Assembly: GCF_023920225.1 (NCBI RefSeq)
Contig: NZ_CP092588.1
Span: forward strand, 558,001-622,000
Length of the DNA: 64,000 nt
Direction of reading: 5' to 3'
Source: Vibrio gazogenes
Lineage (GTDB): Bacteria; Pseudomonadota; Gammaproteobacteria; Enterobacterales; Vibrionaceae
The notes beneath the pieces were generated by a model that did not search any database, was not told the DNA's origin, and was given only the letters and a program-made list of their open reading frames with translations. Of this stretch, positions 26,611 to 34,548 are shown in pieces; position 1 is the first letter of the stretch; each line of letters begins with the position of its first letter. Made by a program: the position numbers and the translations under genes.

Positions 26611-28365
26611 ATGATACAAAGGGAAATGCTTGAGTCTATGCATCACCATCACCAGCCACTGTCCATCACAATCGCGCACTTAAACGACACTCATTCATAC
26701 TTTGAGCCTTCATCATTGCAGCTTGAAATGACCGTGCATCAGGATGAGATTTCACCGTATGTCAGTGCGGGGGGATTCGCCCGAATCGCAACGCGCGTCA
26801 GTCAACTGAAGGATGAGGCCCAAAATCGTGATCGTCCTTTTTTATTACTGCATGGCGGAGACTGTTTTCAGGGCACCCTCTATTTCTCCCTGTTTAAAGG
26901 AGAAGCGAATGCCACTTTGTTGAATGCATTGGGGGTAGACGCGATGGTGTTGGGTAATCATGAGCTGGATCTGGGCAATGAACCGGTCGCTCGGTTTGTG
27001 CGAAATATTAATTTTCCGCTTTTAGCGGGCAACTGGGATCTGAGTCAGGAGCGGCCGGATAAACCATATCGATTGTCTGATCAAACTAATGTGTACCGAT
27101 ATGATGTTCAGCAGCAAACTGCCCAATGGTTGGTGCGGGAATATGAGCAAGATGCTGTGGCGATCTTTGGGCTTTCGCTGGATCGGATGAATGATATCTC
27201 AAATCCGGATGCGGATACGCCGTTTGTCGCCGCATTGGCGGTTGCCCGTCGGACAGTAAATGCAATTCAACATAGTGGCATCAATAAGATTATTTTACTG
27301 AGTCACCTTGGGTATGAAATAGACAAACAACTTGCCGAAGCGGTCAGCGGCATCAGTTTGATTATTGGCGGGCATAGCCATGTTTTACAAGGTGACTTCT
27401 CGGATATTGGGCTGGAGACGGCCGACCCGTACGGGATCAAAGTCGGAGAAACTCATATTGTGCAGGCCGGATGCCATGCCTTGGCGCTGGGGCACTGTCA
27501 TATAGATTTTGATGCCGCAGGCAACGTGGTGCGTTTTCAGGGCAAAAATGAATTGTTAATTGGTCGGCGTCTGTTTGTCGATGCGGCCAGACAGTCTCCT
27601 GGCAGTGACTGGCGGCATCAACATGCCTGTGATTATCTGGAACAACACCCGATGGTGTATGTTTGCCGCAAAGATCCGCAAATTCAGGATATATTGAACC
27701 GGAATTACCTGCCGATAGTACGTCAACAGCAAACCAAAGCAGTGATTCATTTGGCACAACCCTTATTTCACACCCGGATCCCCGGGAAAAATGGCGGAAG
27801 TGAAATCGCACCGTTAGTCGCCCGGTCATTTCATTATGCGATGGGTAAACGAGGGTATCCGGTTCAGTTTGCGGTGCATAATGCCGGAGGCGTGCGTTGC
27901 TCTTTATCGAGTGGTGTCCTGACGGTTGCCGATATTGCCGGTCAATTATTGCCATTTGCCATTCCTATCGGCGTGTATTACGTCACCGGTGCGACTCTCA
28001 GGGGTCTATTGGCCGGTGCGATTGACAATGCGTTGGGTTATCGGGCAGACAGTACCGGTACGGGAAGTTATCCTTATTGTTATGGTCTTGATTTTCACTA
28101 TCAGGCTGACATGCCGCCGGGAGATCGGATTCAGGCCTTGAAGATTTATCAAAATGGTCACTGGACATCTGTTGATGATTCAACGGTTTATTGTGGAACA
28201 TCATCGGCTTATACGATGAAAGGAAAAGAAGGATATGAAGCCATCCTTGGTATGGTTCAGCCCGGTATTGTTTCGAATATCTCAATGGCCGATGCTCTGA
28301 TTGAGATGTTTGAAGATAAACCTGAATGGCTTGAAGCCACTGTCGAAGCACAATTTATCAGCTAG
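26611..28365 (+). CDS. 5'-nucleotidase / metallophosphoesterase (UshA-like), no signal peptide
   Basis: Calcineurin-like phosphoesterase plus 5'-nucleotidase C-terminal domain. Metal-site motifs are in order: HLNDTHSY (near 24), HGGDCFQG, LGNHELDLG, LLSHLGYE and GGHSHVLQGD. The C-terminal half has AVHNAGGVRCSL and TGATLRGLLAGAIDN. Classical UshA is periplasmic, yet no signal peptide precedes the catalytic domain here, which suggests a cytosolic 2',3'-cyclic phosphodiesterase or nucleotidase. Start candidates are 26611, 26626 and 26638; AAAGGGAA at 26618-26625 favours a later one. 584 residues at most. Confidence 0.85.
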   Translation: MIQREMLESMHHHHQPLSITIAHLNDTHSYFEPSSLQLEMTVHQDEISPYVSAGGFARIATRVSQLKDEAQNRDRPFLLLHGGDCFQGTLYFSLFKGEANATLLNALGVDAMVLGNHELDLGNEPVARFVRNINFPLLAGNWDLSQERPDKPYRLSDQTNVYRYDVQQQTAQWLVREYEQDAVAIFGLSLDRMNDISNPDADTPFVAALAVARRTVNAIQHSGINKIILLSHLGYEIDKQLAEAVSGISLIIGGHSHVLQGDFSDIGLETADPYGIKVGETHIVQAGCHALALGHCHIDFDAAGNVVRFQGKNELLIGRRLFVDAARQSPGSDWRHQHACDYLEQHPMVYVCRKDPQIQDILNRNYLPIVRQQQTKAVIHLAQPLFHTRIPGKNGGSEIAPLVARSFHYAMGKRGYPVQFAVHNAGGVRCSLSSGVLTVADIAGQLLPFAIPIGVYYVTGATLRGLLAGAIDNALGYRADSTGTGSYPYCYGLDFHYQADMPPGDRIQALKIYQNGHWTSVDDSTVYCGTSSAYTMKGKEGYEAILGMVQPGIVSNISMADALIEMFEDKPEWLEATVEAQFIS

Positions 28366-28454
28366 TTTCATCCGTTTCATGTGCTGAACATCATTCTGGC
28401 ATTGTCTTTGCTTGTTTGATGGTGTTGAAATAACCTCATCGGTGAGGAGGAAAT
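28366..28454. other. Gap before the microprotein
   Basis: Ninety bases with a strong ribosome site (GGTGAGGAGGAAAT, 28441-28454) at the end. No terminator for the nucleotidase is seen, so the microprotein may be read from the same transcript. Confidence 0.35.
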
Positions 28455-28550
28455 ATGCGGCATAAAGATTGGTTTGATGCGCTGGTGGTTGCCAGTTGGA
28501 TAAGTATCTGGTCCTTACTGGTTTATTTTCTACCCTATTCGGTTGTTTAA
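28455..28550 (+). CDS. Membrane microprotein, 31 residues
   Basis: A short frame of 31 codons plus stop behind an excellent ribosome site (GAGGAGGAAAT then ATG). After MRHKDWFDAL the rest is a single hydrophobic helix (VVASWISIWSLLVYFLPY) with no charge, so a single-pass inner-membrane microprotein is likely. It is too short for homology by eye. It lies 89 bp after the nucleotidase gene, on the same strand. The function is unknown; such microproteins often modulate a larger membrane complex. Confidence 0.55.
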   Translation: MRHKDWFDALVVASWISIWSLLVYFLPYSVV

Positions 28551-28859
28551 ATCAGTTGCTCATTCACATGAATAAATGCTATTAAGCAGCTATTGAAATT
28601 GAAGAATAGCTGCTTTTAATATGGTGCTTCCCGTTTTGAGCAATGACGCTTGATTATTTTCCTGTCAGACCATCGCGTATGATTAAAATAACCGCCTACA
28701 AGTTTGGAATCGATATCTCATTTTGATTAGTATTCTGCAAAATCTCCGAAAAAAACATCCAGAAATAGTCAATATCTTATTAATTCTGCTTGCCTAAATA
28801 AGTGAGCGCTTTAAGATCAGTTGGTTGTTTTTCATATCTTTGCTAGGTATATAATCATA
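28551..28859. other. AT-rich intergenic region
   Basis: About 310 bp between the microprotein and the OmpA-tailed membrane protein gene. A small imperfect dyad (AGCAGCTATT ... AATAGCTGCT at 28584-28616) followed by TTTTAA could terminate the microprotein transcript. Nothing else is evident. Confidence 0.4.
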
Positions 28860-30212
28860 ATGACTACACAAAAAATAAGTGAATCTATCTCGGTTATTTC
28901 TAAGGTCGGTTTTTTCCTTGGTACCGTAATAATACTGATATATTGCTCAATGATTGGGTTCTATCCTCAAGGTCTCACGTTAGGTGACGGGGTATTCATT
29001 GGCTTCGTCTTTCTCTCGTTCGGATTCTTAGCCACATTATTCATCTTTTTATTTTCGATCTCGTCTTTATCATTGATCAATGCACTGATTTTTCTGTTTC
29101 GGCTGCCATCGTTTGTCTTTAAAACGTTGTCGATGACCAAGAAAGAGAAACATCTGCGTGGCATGGTATTTGGCGGGATGCTCAAAAACTTCATCAAAGA
29201 CCATCATATCGGTTCGATCTCTTTCTTGGGATTGGTTTGGTTGATTCCACTGATTTATATTCTTTGTCAGTATGCGACGGTCAGAGATTCAGACTGGTTT
29301 GCAACCCTCTTGATGTTTACACCGCTGTTGTATTGTGGCATCGCCTGTAAGATGTATCTCAATCATAAAGAGAAAAATATTTTTAATAGTCTGGTGACGC
29401 TATTTATTTTATTAACACCTTTTATGGTAATACCCGGATTATTTAAATATACCTTGTATACCGCGATGGAAAATATTGGTGTCAGGGACAACCATGTCTC
29501 TCTTTATATCAATAATCAGTATGTTCCGGTTGTGAATAACATTATCAGTAAAAATGATCTGAGTGACTATCAAGTGACGAATATTGATGGCAACTTCAGT
29601 AAAATTGATAATGTTGATGTTATTTTTACAGGGGCAGGGAACCGAAGCCTTCTGAGACTGGCGGATAAACGTGTGTCGGTCGACTTTGTGTTACCGTCGG
29701 ATGCTTTTTATACCGAAAAATCTCATTTGAATCATGACTTGAATCGTCTTATTGCAGCGATTCAAGCGAATAGTTCGGATGCGTTTAAACAGAATAAGGC
29801 TTCATTTGATTATCACCACATGGTGTTGAACTTTGGCTCGTATGGTTATTTTAAAGTCGGAGAGTACACCGTCTCACCTCGGTTTGAAACCGCGATTACG
29901 TCCATACTGAATCCATTATTTGATGTCCTTTCACAGTATCCGGAACAGATTCAATCTCTGGAAGTGATCGGATTATCCAGTCAGGAATGGAAAGGTTCAA
30001 GAGATGATCTGGATGCTTACAAGTATAACTATGATCTGTCTGTGAAAAGAGCGTTAGCGGTGTCTAATGTCTTGTTTGAAAGTGAGATGTTACAGCCATA
30101 CGGACAGTGGTTGAGTGATAAATTGGTCATTCGCGGTGAGTTATCCCGACAAGATGGGCGGGATAAGAAATCAGACCGGAGAGTGATTATCAAATTGAAC
30201 TTGAAGCAGTAA
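28860..30212 (+). CDS. Membrane protein with OmpA-like C-terminal domain
   Basis: About 450 residues. The N-terminal half has roughly six hydrophobic segments (VGFFLGTVIILIYC, GVFIGFVFLSFGFLATLFIFLF, ALIFLFRLPSFVF, ISFLGLVWLIPLIYILCQY, TLLMFTPLLYCGIAC, SLVTLFILLTPFMVI). The C-terminal 130 residues look like an OmpA/MotB-type peptidoglycan-associating fold: a YPEQIQSLEVIGLSS strand-turn, then NYDLSVKRALAVSNVL and DKKSDRRVIIKL. It is therefore an inner-membrane protein reaching the cell wall. ATG 28860 is used; the longer frame to 28821 lacks a ribosome site. Its function is unknown. Confidence 0.7.
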   Translation: MTTQKISESISVISKVGFFLGTVIILIYCSMIGFYPQGLTLGDGVFIGFVFLSFGFLATLFIFLFSISSLSLINALIFLFRLPSFVFKTLSMTKKEKHLRGMVFGGMLKNFIKDHHIGSISFLGLVWLIPLIYILCQYATVRDSDWFATLLMFTPLLYCGIACKMYLNHKEKNIFNSLVTLFILLTPFMVIPGLFKYTLYTAMENIGVRDNHVSLYINNQYVPVVNNIISKNDLSDYQVTNIDGNFSKIDNVDVIFTGAGNRSLLRLADKRVSVDFVLPSDAFYTEKSHLNHDLNRLIAAIQANSSDAFKQNKASFDYHHMVLNFGSYGYFKVGEYTVSPRFETAITSILNPLFDVLSQYPEQIQSLEVIGLSSQEWKGSRDDLDAYKYNYDLSVKRALAVSNVLFESEMLQPYGQWLSDKLVIRGELSRQDGRDKKSDRRVIIKLNLKQ

Positions 30213-30246
30213 TTCTTCTGTCCTGAGTCAAGAGAAAAGGTAAAGA

Positions 30247-30283
30247 AAAACCCCGGTGTCAGAGAATGGCGCCGGGGTTTTTT
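30247..30283 (+). terminator. Bidirectional intrinsic terminator
   Basis: AACCCCGG / CCGGGGTT stem, extended by GU-containing pairs, flanked by A5 and T6. It lies between the convergent OmpA-tailed and phnA genes. Confidence 0.88.
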
Positions 30284-30300
30284 ATTGTATCGGATTCGCT

Positions 30301-30867
30301 TTATTTTTTACGGGTATACTCGGCGATAATATACATCGACTGACCGTTTGCTTTTCCTGAAACCAGCTTCGGATCATCGCTCAGGCTGATGCCACGAACG
30401 ACCGTCCCTTGCTTAATGACTTGAGAAGAGCCTTTGATCGGTAAGTCTTTAATAATAGTGACGTCGTCACCTTTTTTAAGTTCGACACCATTGACGTCGC
30501 GCGGTTTCTCCGCATCATCATCCATGCCGATCAGTGCCCAGTTAGCAACATCTTCTTCCAGATACATCATATCCAGCAGATCATGAGCCCAAGCTTCAGA
30601 TTCTGATAAACGCTTTAGTTGACGCCATGCCACGACTTGCACGGCTGGTGTTTGATTCCACATACTGTCGTTCAGACAACGCCAGTGGTTCGAATCAGCC
30701 GTTTCCGGGTTCTCAATTTGGCTCTTACAGGTGTCACAGAGCATCACTGCATGATCGACTGTAATTTGTGTATGAGGTGCAACAACAAATGGTTGAAGCT
30801 GAGCGGTAGAGGAACAAAGTTCACATTTTGATTCACAACGTTCAAGCAGCGCTGATTCTGTTGCCAT
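30301..30867 (-). CDS. phnA: PhnA/YjdM-type zinc-ribbon protein
   Basis: Small protein of the PhnA (YjdM) family: an N-terminal zinc ribbon with two Cys pairs (CELC and CDTC), then a C-terminal SH3-like PhnA domain (DVNGVELKKGDDVTIIKDLPIKGSS). Despite its name the family is not required for phosphonate breakdown; relatives were reported as phosphonoacetate hydrolases in some bacteria, while YjdM has no settled role. ATG 30867 is chosen because AGGAG lies 9 nt upstream, giving 188 residues. A matS site lies inside the gene. Confidence 0.88.
   Translation of the reverse strand: MATESALLERCESKCELCSSTAQLQPFVVAPHTQITVDHAVMLCDTCKSQIENPETADSNHWRCLNDSMWNQTPAVQVVAWRQLKRLSESEAWAHDLLDMMYLEEDVANWALIGMDDDAEKPRDVNGVELKKGDDVTIIKDLPIKGSSQVIKQGTVVRGISLSDDPKLVSGKANGQSMYIIAEYTRKK
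30458..30470. other. matS site 3
   Basis: GTGACGTCGTCAC, exact to the matS consensus, within phnA at the codons for the DDVTI stretch. Confidence 0.85.
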
Positions 30868-31108
30868 ATGATTGGACTCCTGTAAAAAGAATAAGGGCGT
30901 ATTATCCACTTCGTGGCAACAATTTAAAGTTTTTTATCCATCAAGATGATGTTTCAGCAACAATGGCGGAGGAAAATAACTGTATCAATGAGATACCCAA
31001 ATTCATACATATGAATATCGTTTGCTGGCGTCGGCTATGCTTATCATGATACTTTTTGAGCGAAAACTTCGGTTCACTCACCTCTGTTTGATTTGTGAAA
31101 GGTAGATT

Positions 31109-31531
31109 ATGCGTATCTGGAAAAGACCGATTGATATTGATTTATTGAATCAAACTTCAGTCAACACCATGATGGAACATTTGAATATTGTTTATACGGA
31201 AGTTACCGATTCAACGATATCGGCAACGATGCCGGTTTGTCATTTTACCCATCAGCCATTGGGAATGCTGCACGGCGGTGCTTCCGTGGTACTTGCTGAA
31301 ACATTAGGCTCGGTTGCGGCGAATTGTTGTGTTGATGAAGGTGCTTATTGCGTCGGGTTGGATATTAATGCCAATCACATCCGGGCAGTCAGAAGCGGGA
31401 CGGTTACGGGGGTCGCTCAACCCATGCATATCGGTGTATCGACGCAAGTATGGCAGATCAATATTCATGATGAGCGGGATCGGCTAGTGTGTACCAGCCG
31501 TCTGACCATTGCCGTTAAACATAAAAAATAA
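31109..31531 (+). CDS. menI: Hotdog-fold thioesterase, MenI/YdiI-like
   Basis: Acyl-CoA thioesterase of the PaaI/YdiI group. E. coli MenI (YdiI) hydrolyses 1,4-dihydroxy-2-naphthoyl-CoA in menaquinone synthesis. The opening IWKRPIDIDLLNQ and the active-site stretch HQPLGMLHGGASVVLAETLGSVAA, with the catalytic Glu, then GLDINANHIRAVRSG, align well with YdiI by recall. 140 residues is typical. It could equally be the paralogue EntH, but the MenI-like N-terminus argues against that. AAAGGTAGATT precedes the ATG. Confidence 0.85.
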   Translation: MRIWKRPIDIDLLNQTSVNTMMEHLNIVYTEVTDSTISATMPVCHFTHQPLGMLHGGASVVLAETLGSVAANCCVDEGAYCVGLDINANHIRAVRSGTVTGVAQPMHIGVSTQVWQINIHDERDRLVCTSRLTIAVKHKK

Positions 31532-31620
31532 CAATAATATGCGGACGAAGTTTGCAGAATCGGGGAAAATAGGAAATTATAGAACTATGGATAGCATCAT
31601 CAATTTCCCCCTTTATTTTT

Positions 31621-33315
31621 ATGAGTAGTCCGAGATTACGTGTCCAGTTTGAAACCTTATTCGAACACTTTGAAGGTCAAAATACGGAAGTCCATTTAGA
31701 AGATGTGACGGATATACTGTTTTGTACGCGCCGTAATGCCCGTATTGTTTTGAATAAGATGGAAGAAGAAGGTTGGATCGAGTGGCATCCGGCGGCTGGC
31801 CGGGGCAAATTATCGCATCTGATTTTTAAACGCAGTCGGAATGATGTCAGTGAGAATCTGGCCAGACGATATCTTGAAGAAGGAAAATTTGGTCAGGCGT
31901 TCTCCGTACTGGATCAGAATGCTGATAAACTGACTCAAGTCATTCAAAATTATCTTGGCGTCCAGCATCAGCAGGGGCGGCAAGTTGTTCGTCTGCCTTA
32001 CTATCGTCCGTTATCGATGCTCAATCCTCGTAAACCGATGCGGCGTTCTGAACAGCATATTGCCCGGCAAGTTTTTAGCGGTCTCACAACCTTCGATGAG
32101 AATGAAGTTCTTCAGCCCGATCTGGCACATAGCTGGCAGAGTTTGTCTGCATATCATTGGCGGTTTTATTTACGTCCCGGTGTCCGGTTTCATAATGGTC
32201 AATTGCTGACATCAGAATTGGTGGTTGACAGCCTTTGTGAATTGCAGCATTTCAGATTGTTCCATCATATTGAAGAAGTATCATCGCCCGGAGATTGGGT
32301 GATTGATATTCATCTGAATAAACCTGATTTGCGTCTACCGGTTTTATTGGCTGAAACGTGTGCAAGAATTGTGACTCCTAATGTTCAGCAAGACAACGAG
32401 TTTGACATCATGCCAATTGGTACCGGACCATTTAAAGTGGTGATTAATGATGACAAGCGATTGATTCTGGAAGCATTTGATAGTTATTTTGGTTATCGTC
32501 CGTTGCTCGATCAGATTGAAGTCTGTGTCATTGATGAAGCAGACTCTTCTTTGGTTTTTCCAACCTTGAATACCCCCCTCAGGTTGAGACGTGGCGCGTC
32601 TCGTGAAGATGTCGATTTGGATCCGGGATGTATTTACCTACAATTGAACCGTAGAGATGGGATTGCCTGTGATCGTGTGTGGGCTGAATATCTGAGTAGT
32701 AAACTGAGCGGACTCAACTTGTTTGGTCTTTTACCGGAAGAAACGGTTGTAACCTGGGGAATGTTGCCGGCTCACGGGTTGAAACCAGGGTGGTATCACC
32801 ATCGTCCCTGTCGCCAAATCATTCTCCCAGAGATAACGCGTCCGGTTCGGATCGCTTATCATGCCAAGCATCCGATGTATCCCCATTTGGTTGATGTGAT
32901 TCAGACTTTGTTGACGCAAGATGGTATTCAGGTTGAACTGAGTACGTATGAACATGGCGTCGTCGATGTAACCCAAAAGATTGATATCTGGATAAAAGCC
33001 ATGGGTATATCAAACCATCGCGATGATGCACTGGCGGGGTGGCTTTTGGATTATTCCGATGTCAGTCAAACCAGTCAGCCTGAGGATTTCGCCGGTTGGC
33101 AGCAGTTGATTGATTGCTGGCGGAGCGAGCCTGAACAGCCATTTCCGGCAAGAGAAATCGGTAAGTCTGTGATTGAAAAATATCAAATTGTTCCCCTGTT
33201 TCACAGTTGGTTCGGTATTAGTCATGACCAGTGTGGCGCATTGCAAAATGCCAAATGTAATGCGCTGGGATGGTTTGATTTTGGTCGGGTATGGGTCAAA
33301 CCGAAGCTGGATTGA
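31621..33315 (+). CDS. SgrR-family transcriptional regulator
   Basis: Fusion of an N-terminal winged-helix domain (SgrR_N, about 1-115: LEDVTDILFCTRRNARIVLNKMEEEGWIEWHPAAGRGKLS) and a C-terminal solute-binding-protein-like domain (SBP_bac_5, about 140-560: RSEQHIARQVFSGLTTFDENEVLQPDLAHSW). E. coli SgrR senses sugar-phosphate stress and activates the sRNA SgrS. No SgrS-like gene or transporter adjoins it here, so the target is open. 564 residues is about normal. Confidence 0.88.
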   Translation: MSSPRLRVQFETLFEHFEGQNTEVHLEDVTDILFCTRRNARIVLNKMEEEGWIEWHPAAGRGKLSHLIFKRSRNDVSENLARRYLEEGKFGQAFSVLDQNADKLTQVIQNYLGVQHQQGRQVVRLPYYRPLSMLNPRKPMRRSEQHIARQVFSGLTTFDENEVLQPDLAHSWQSLSAYHWRFYLRPGVRFHNGQLLTSELVVDSLCELQHFRLFHHIEEVSSPGDWVIDIHLNKPDLRLPVLLAETCARIVTPNVQQDNEFDIMPIGTGPFKVVINDDKRLILEAFDSYFGYRPLLDQIEVCVIDEADSSLVFPTLNTPLRLRRGASREDVDLDPGCIYLQLNRRDGIACDRVWAEYLSSKLSGLNLFGLLPEETVVTWGMLPAHGLKPGWYHHRPCRQIILPEITRPVRIAYHAKHPMYPHLVDVIQTLLTQDGIQVELSTYEHGVVDVTQKIDIWIKAMGISNHRDDALAGWLLDYSDVSQTSQPEDFAGWQQLIDCWRSEPEQPFPAREIGKSVIEKYQIVPLFHSWFGISHDQCGALQNAKCNALGWFDFGRVWVKPKLD

Positions 33316-33583
33316 GCATCATCCATCATGTTTCGGATGTGTTTTTTACTGCGGTTTGGCAAAGCGGCGCAAAATGATATGCCATCAGTCAACATGTGCC
33401 CGTTATCAACATGCGGTCTTTTTGTATAATGCTTGAATAACGACGTATTTAATGGTGGCAATTTATCGATATTGAGCCTGAGTAGAAGTTCATGAGTTTC
33501 ATCAACGAGCTTGAACAAATATGCATTTTAAATGTATATGGTTTTTAACCTGCGTTTAAGAAAATAGCTTAAGGATACTGATT

Positions 33584-34474
33584 TTGCATAGTCCTATTAC
33601 ATTAGAAGCGCTTTATATTCTCGATGCGATCGAACGACGTGGCAGTTTTGCTGCGGCGGCACATGAGATGAATCGCGCACCAAGTTCCCTGAGTTATCAG
33701 ATTCAAAAATTGGAGCAGGATCTCGATATCATCATTTTTGACCGCTCCGGTCATAAGGCCAGTTTTACTGATGCCGGACGATTACTACTGGATCACGGGC
33801 GACAAATTCTCTCTGAAACCGACAAGCTGGTAAATGATGCAACGGTGCTGGCAAATGGCTGGGAGCTGGATTTGACGCTCGCTTATGATGGCATTATTCC
33901 CGTGGATAATTTTTTTCCGCTAGTGGAAGCTCTCGGCAATGTGAGTAAAACCAGAGTTCGGCTTCAAGAGGAAATTCTAGCGGGATGTTGGGAGTCGCTG
34001 GCATCGGATCGTGCCGATCTTTTGATCTGTCCTCGTCTTGAAACCATGCCTCATGATGTCAAAGTTGAATCATTGGGATCAATGTCAATGGTCTGGGTGG
34101 CCGCAACCGGACACTACGTTCATAAACGGAGTGGTGTGTTTGATGAAAGTGCTCGCCAGAAGTATCGGATTGTTGCGATTGCAGATACTGCCAGAGAGCA
34201 ACCACCACTGAGTGTGAATATACTGCAAAAACAACCGCGGCTGACTGTGACAAATTTTGCGGCTAAGTGTCAGGCGATTACATCCGGGCTTGGGATTGGG
34301 ACACTACCACAACAGGTAGCACAGCCCCTGATTGATGCGGGTAAACTACAAATCATTCACGGTACGGAAAAGAAAGATGCAGATTTAGTGCTGGCTTGGC
34401 GTCGGAATAAAATGGGTGAGGCCAAATCTTGGTGTATTCAGTATCTGAAAAAACATTGGGACTTACTCAATTGA
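33584..34474 (+). CDS. yhaJ: LysR-family regulator, YhaJ-like
   Basis: LysR regulator beginning with TTG, with AAGGA upstream. The N-terminus TLEALYILDAIERRGSFAAAAHEMNRAPSSLSYQIQKLEQDLDIIIFDRSGHKASFT and the terminal LAWRRNKMGEAKSWCIQYLKK match E. coli YhaJ closely by recall. YhaJ regulates quinol/aromatic stress genes and virulence genes in E. coli; the target here is unknown. It converges on patZ, with a terminator between. Confidence 0.87.
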   Translation: MHSPITLEALYILDAIERRGSFAAAAHEMNRAPSSLSYQIQKLEQDLDIIIFDRSGHKASFTDAGRLLLDHGRQILSETDKLVNDATVLANGWELDLTLAYDGIIPVDNFFPLVEALGNVSKTRVRLQEEILAGCWESLASDRADLLICPRLETMPHDVKVESLGSMSMVWVAATGHYVHKRSGVFDESARQKYRIVAIADTAREQPPLSVNILQKQPRLTVTNFAAKCQAITSGLGIGTLPQQVAQPLIDAGKLQIIHGTEKKDADLVLAWRRNKMGEAKSWCIQYLKKHWDLLN

Positions 34475-34509
34475 AGAGTTATATGACATAGCAAAAGCGA
34501 AAAAGAATA

Positions 34510-34536
34510 GAGTCGCAGACAAGCGACTCTGTTTTC
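34510..34536 (+). terminator. Intrinsic terminator between yhaJ-like gene and patZ
   Basis: AGAGTCGC, AGACAA, GCGACTCT stem-loop followed by GTTTT; A5 on the other side allows weak reverse action. Confidence 0.8.
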
Positions 34537-34548
34537 GTTTGACTGTCA

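Noticed and set aside
30301..30867. Phosphonate utilisation locus (phnA and PhnR-like regulator)
   Set aside because: The two genes are 19 kb apart and no phosphonatase, lyase or transporter gene is in the window.
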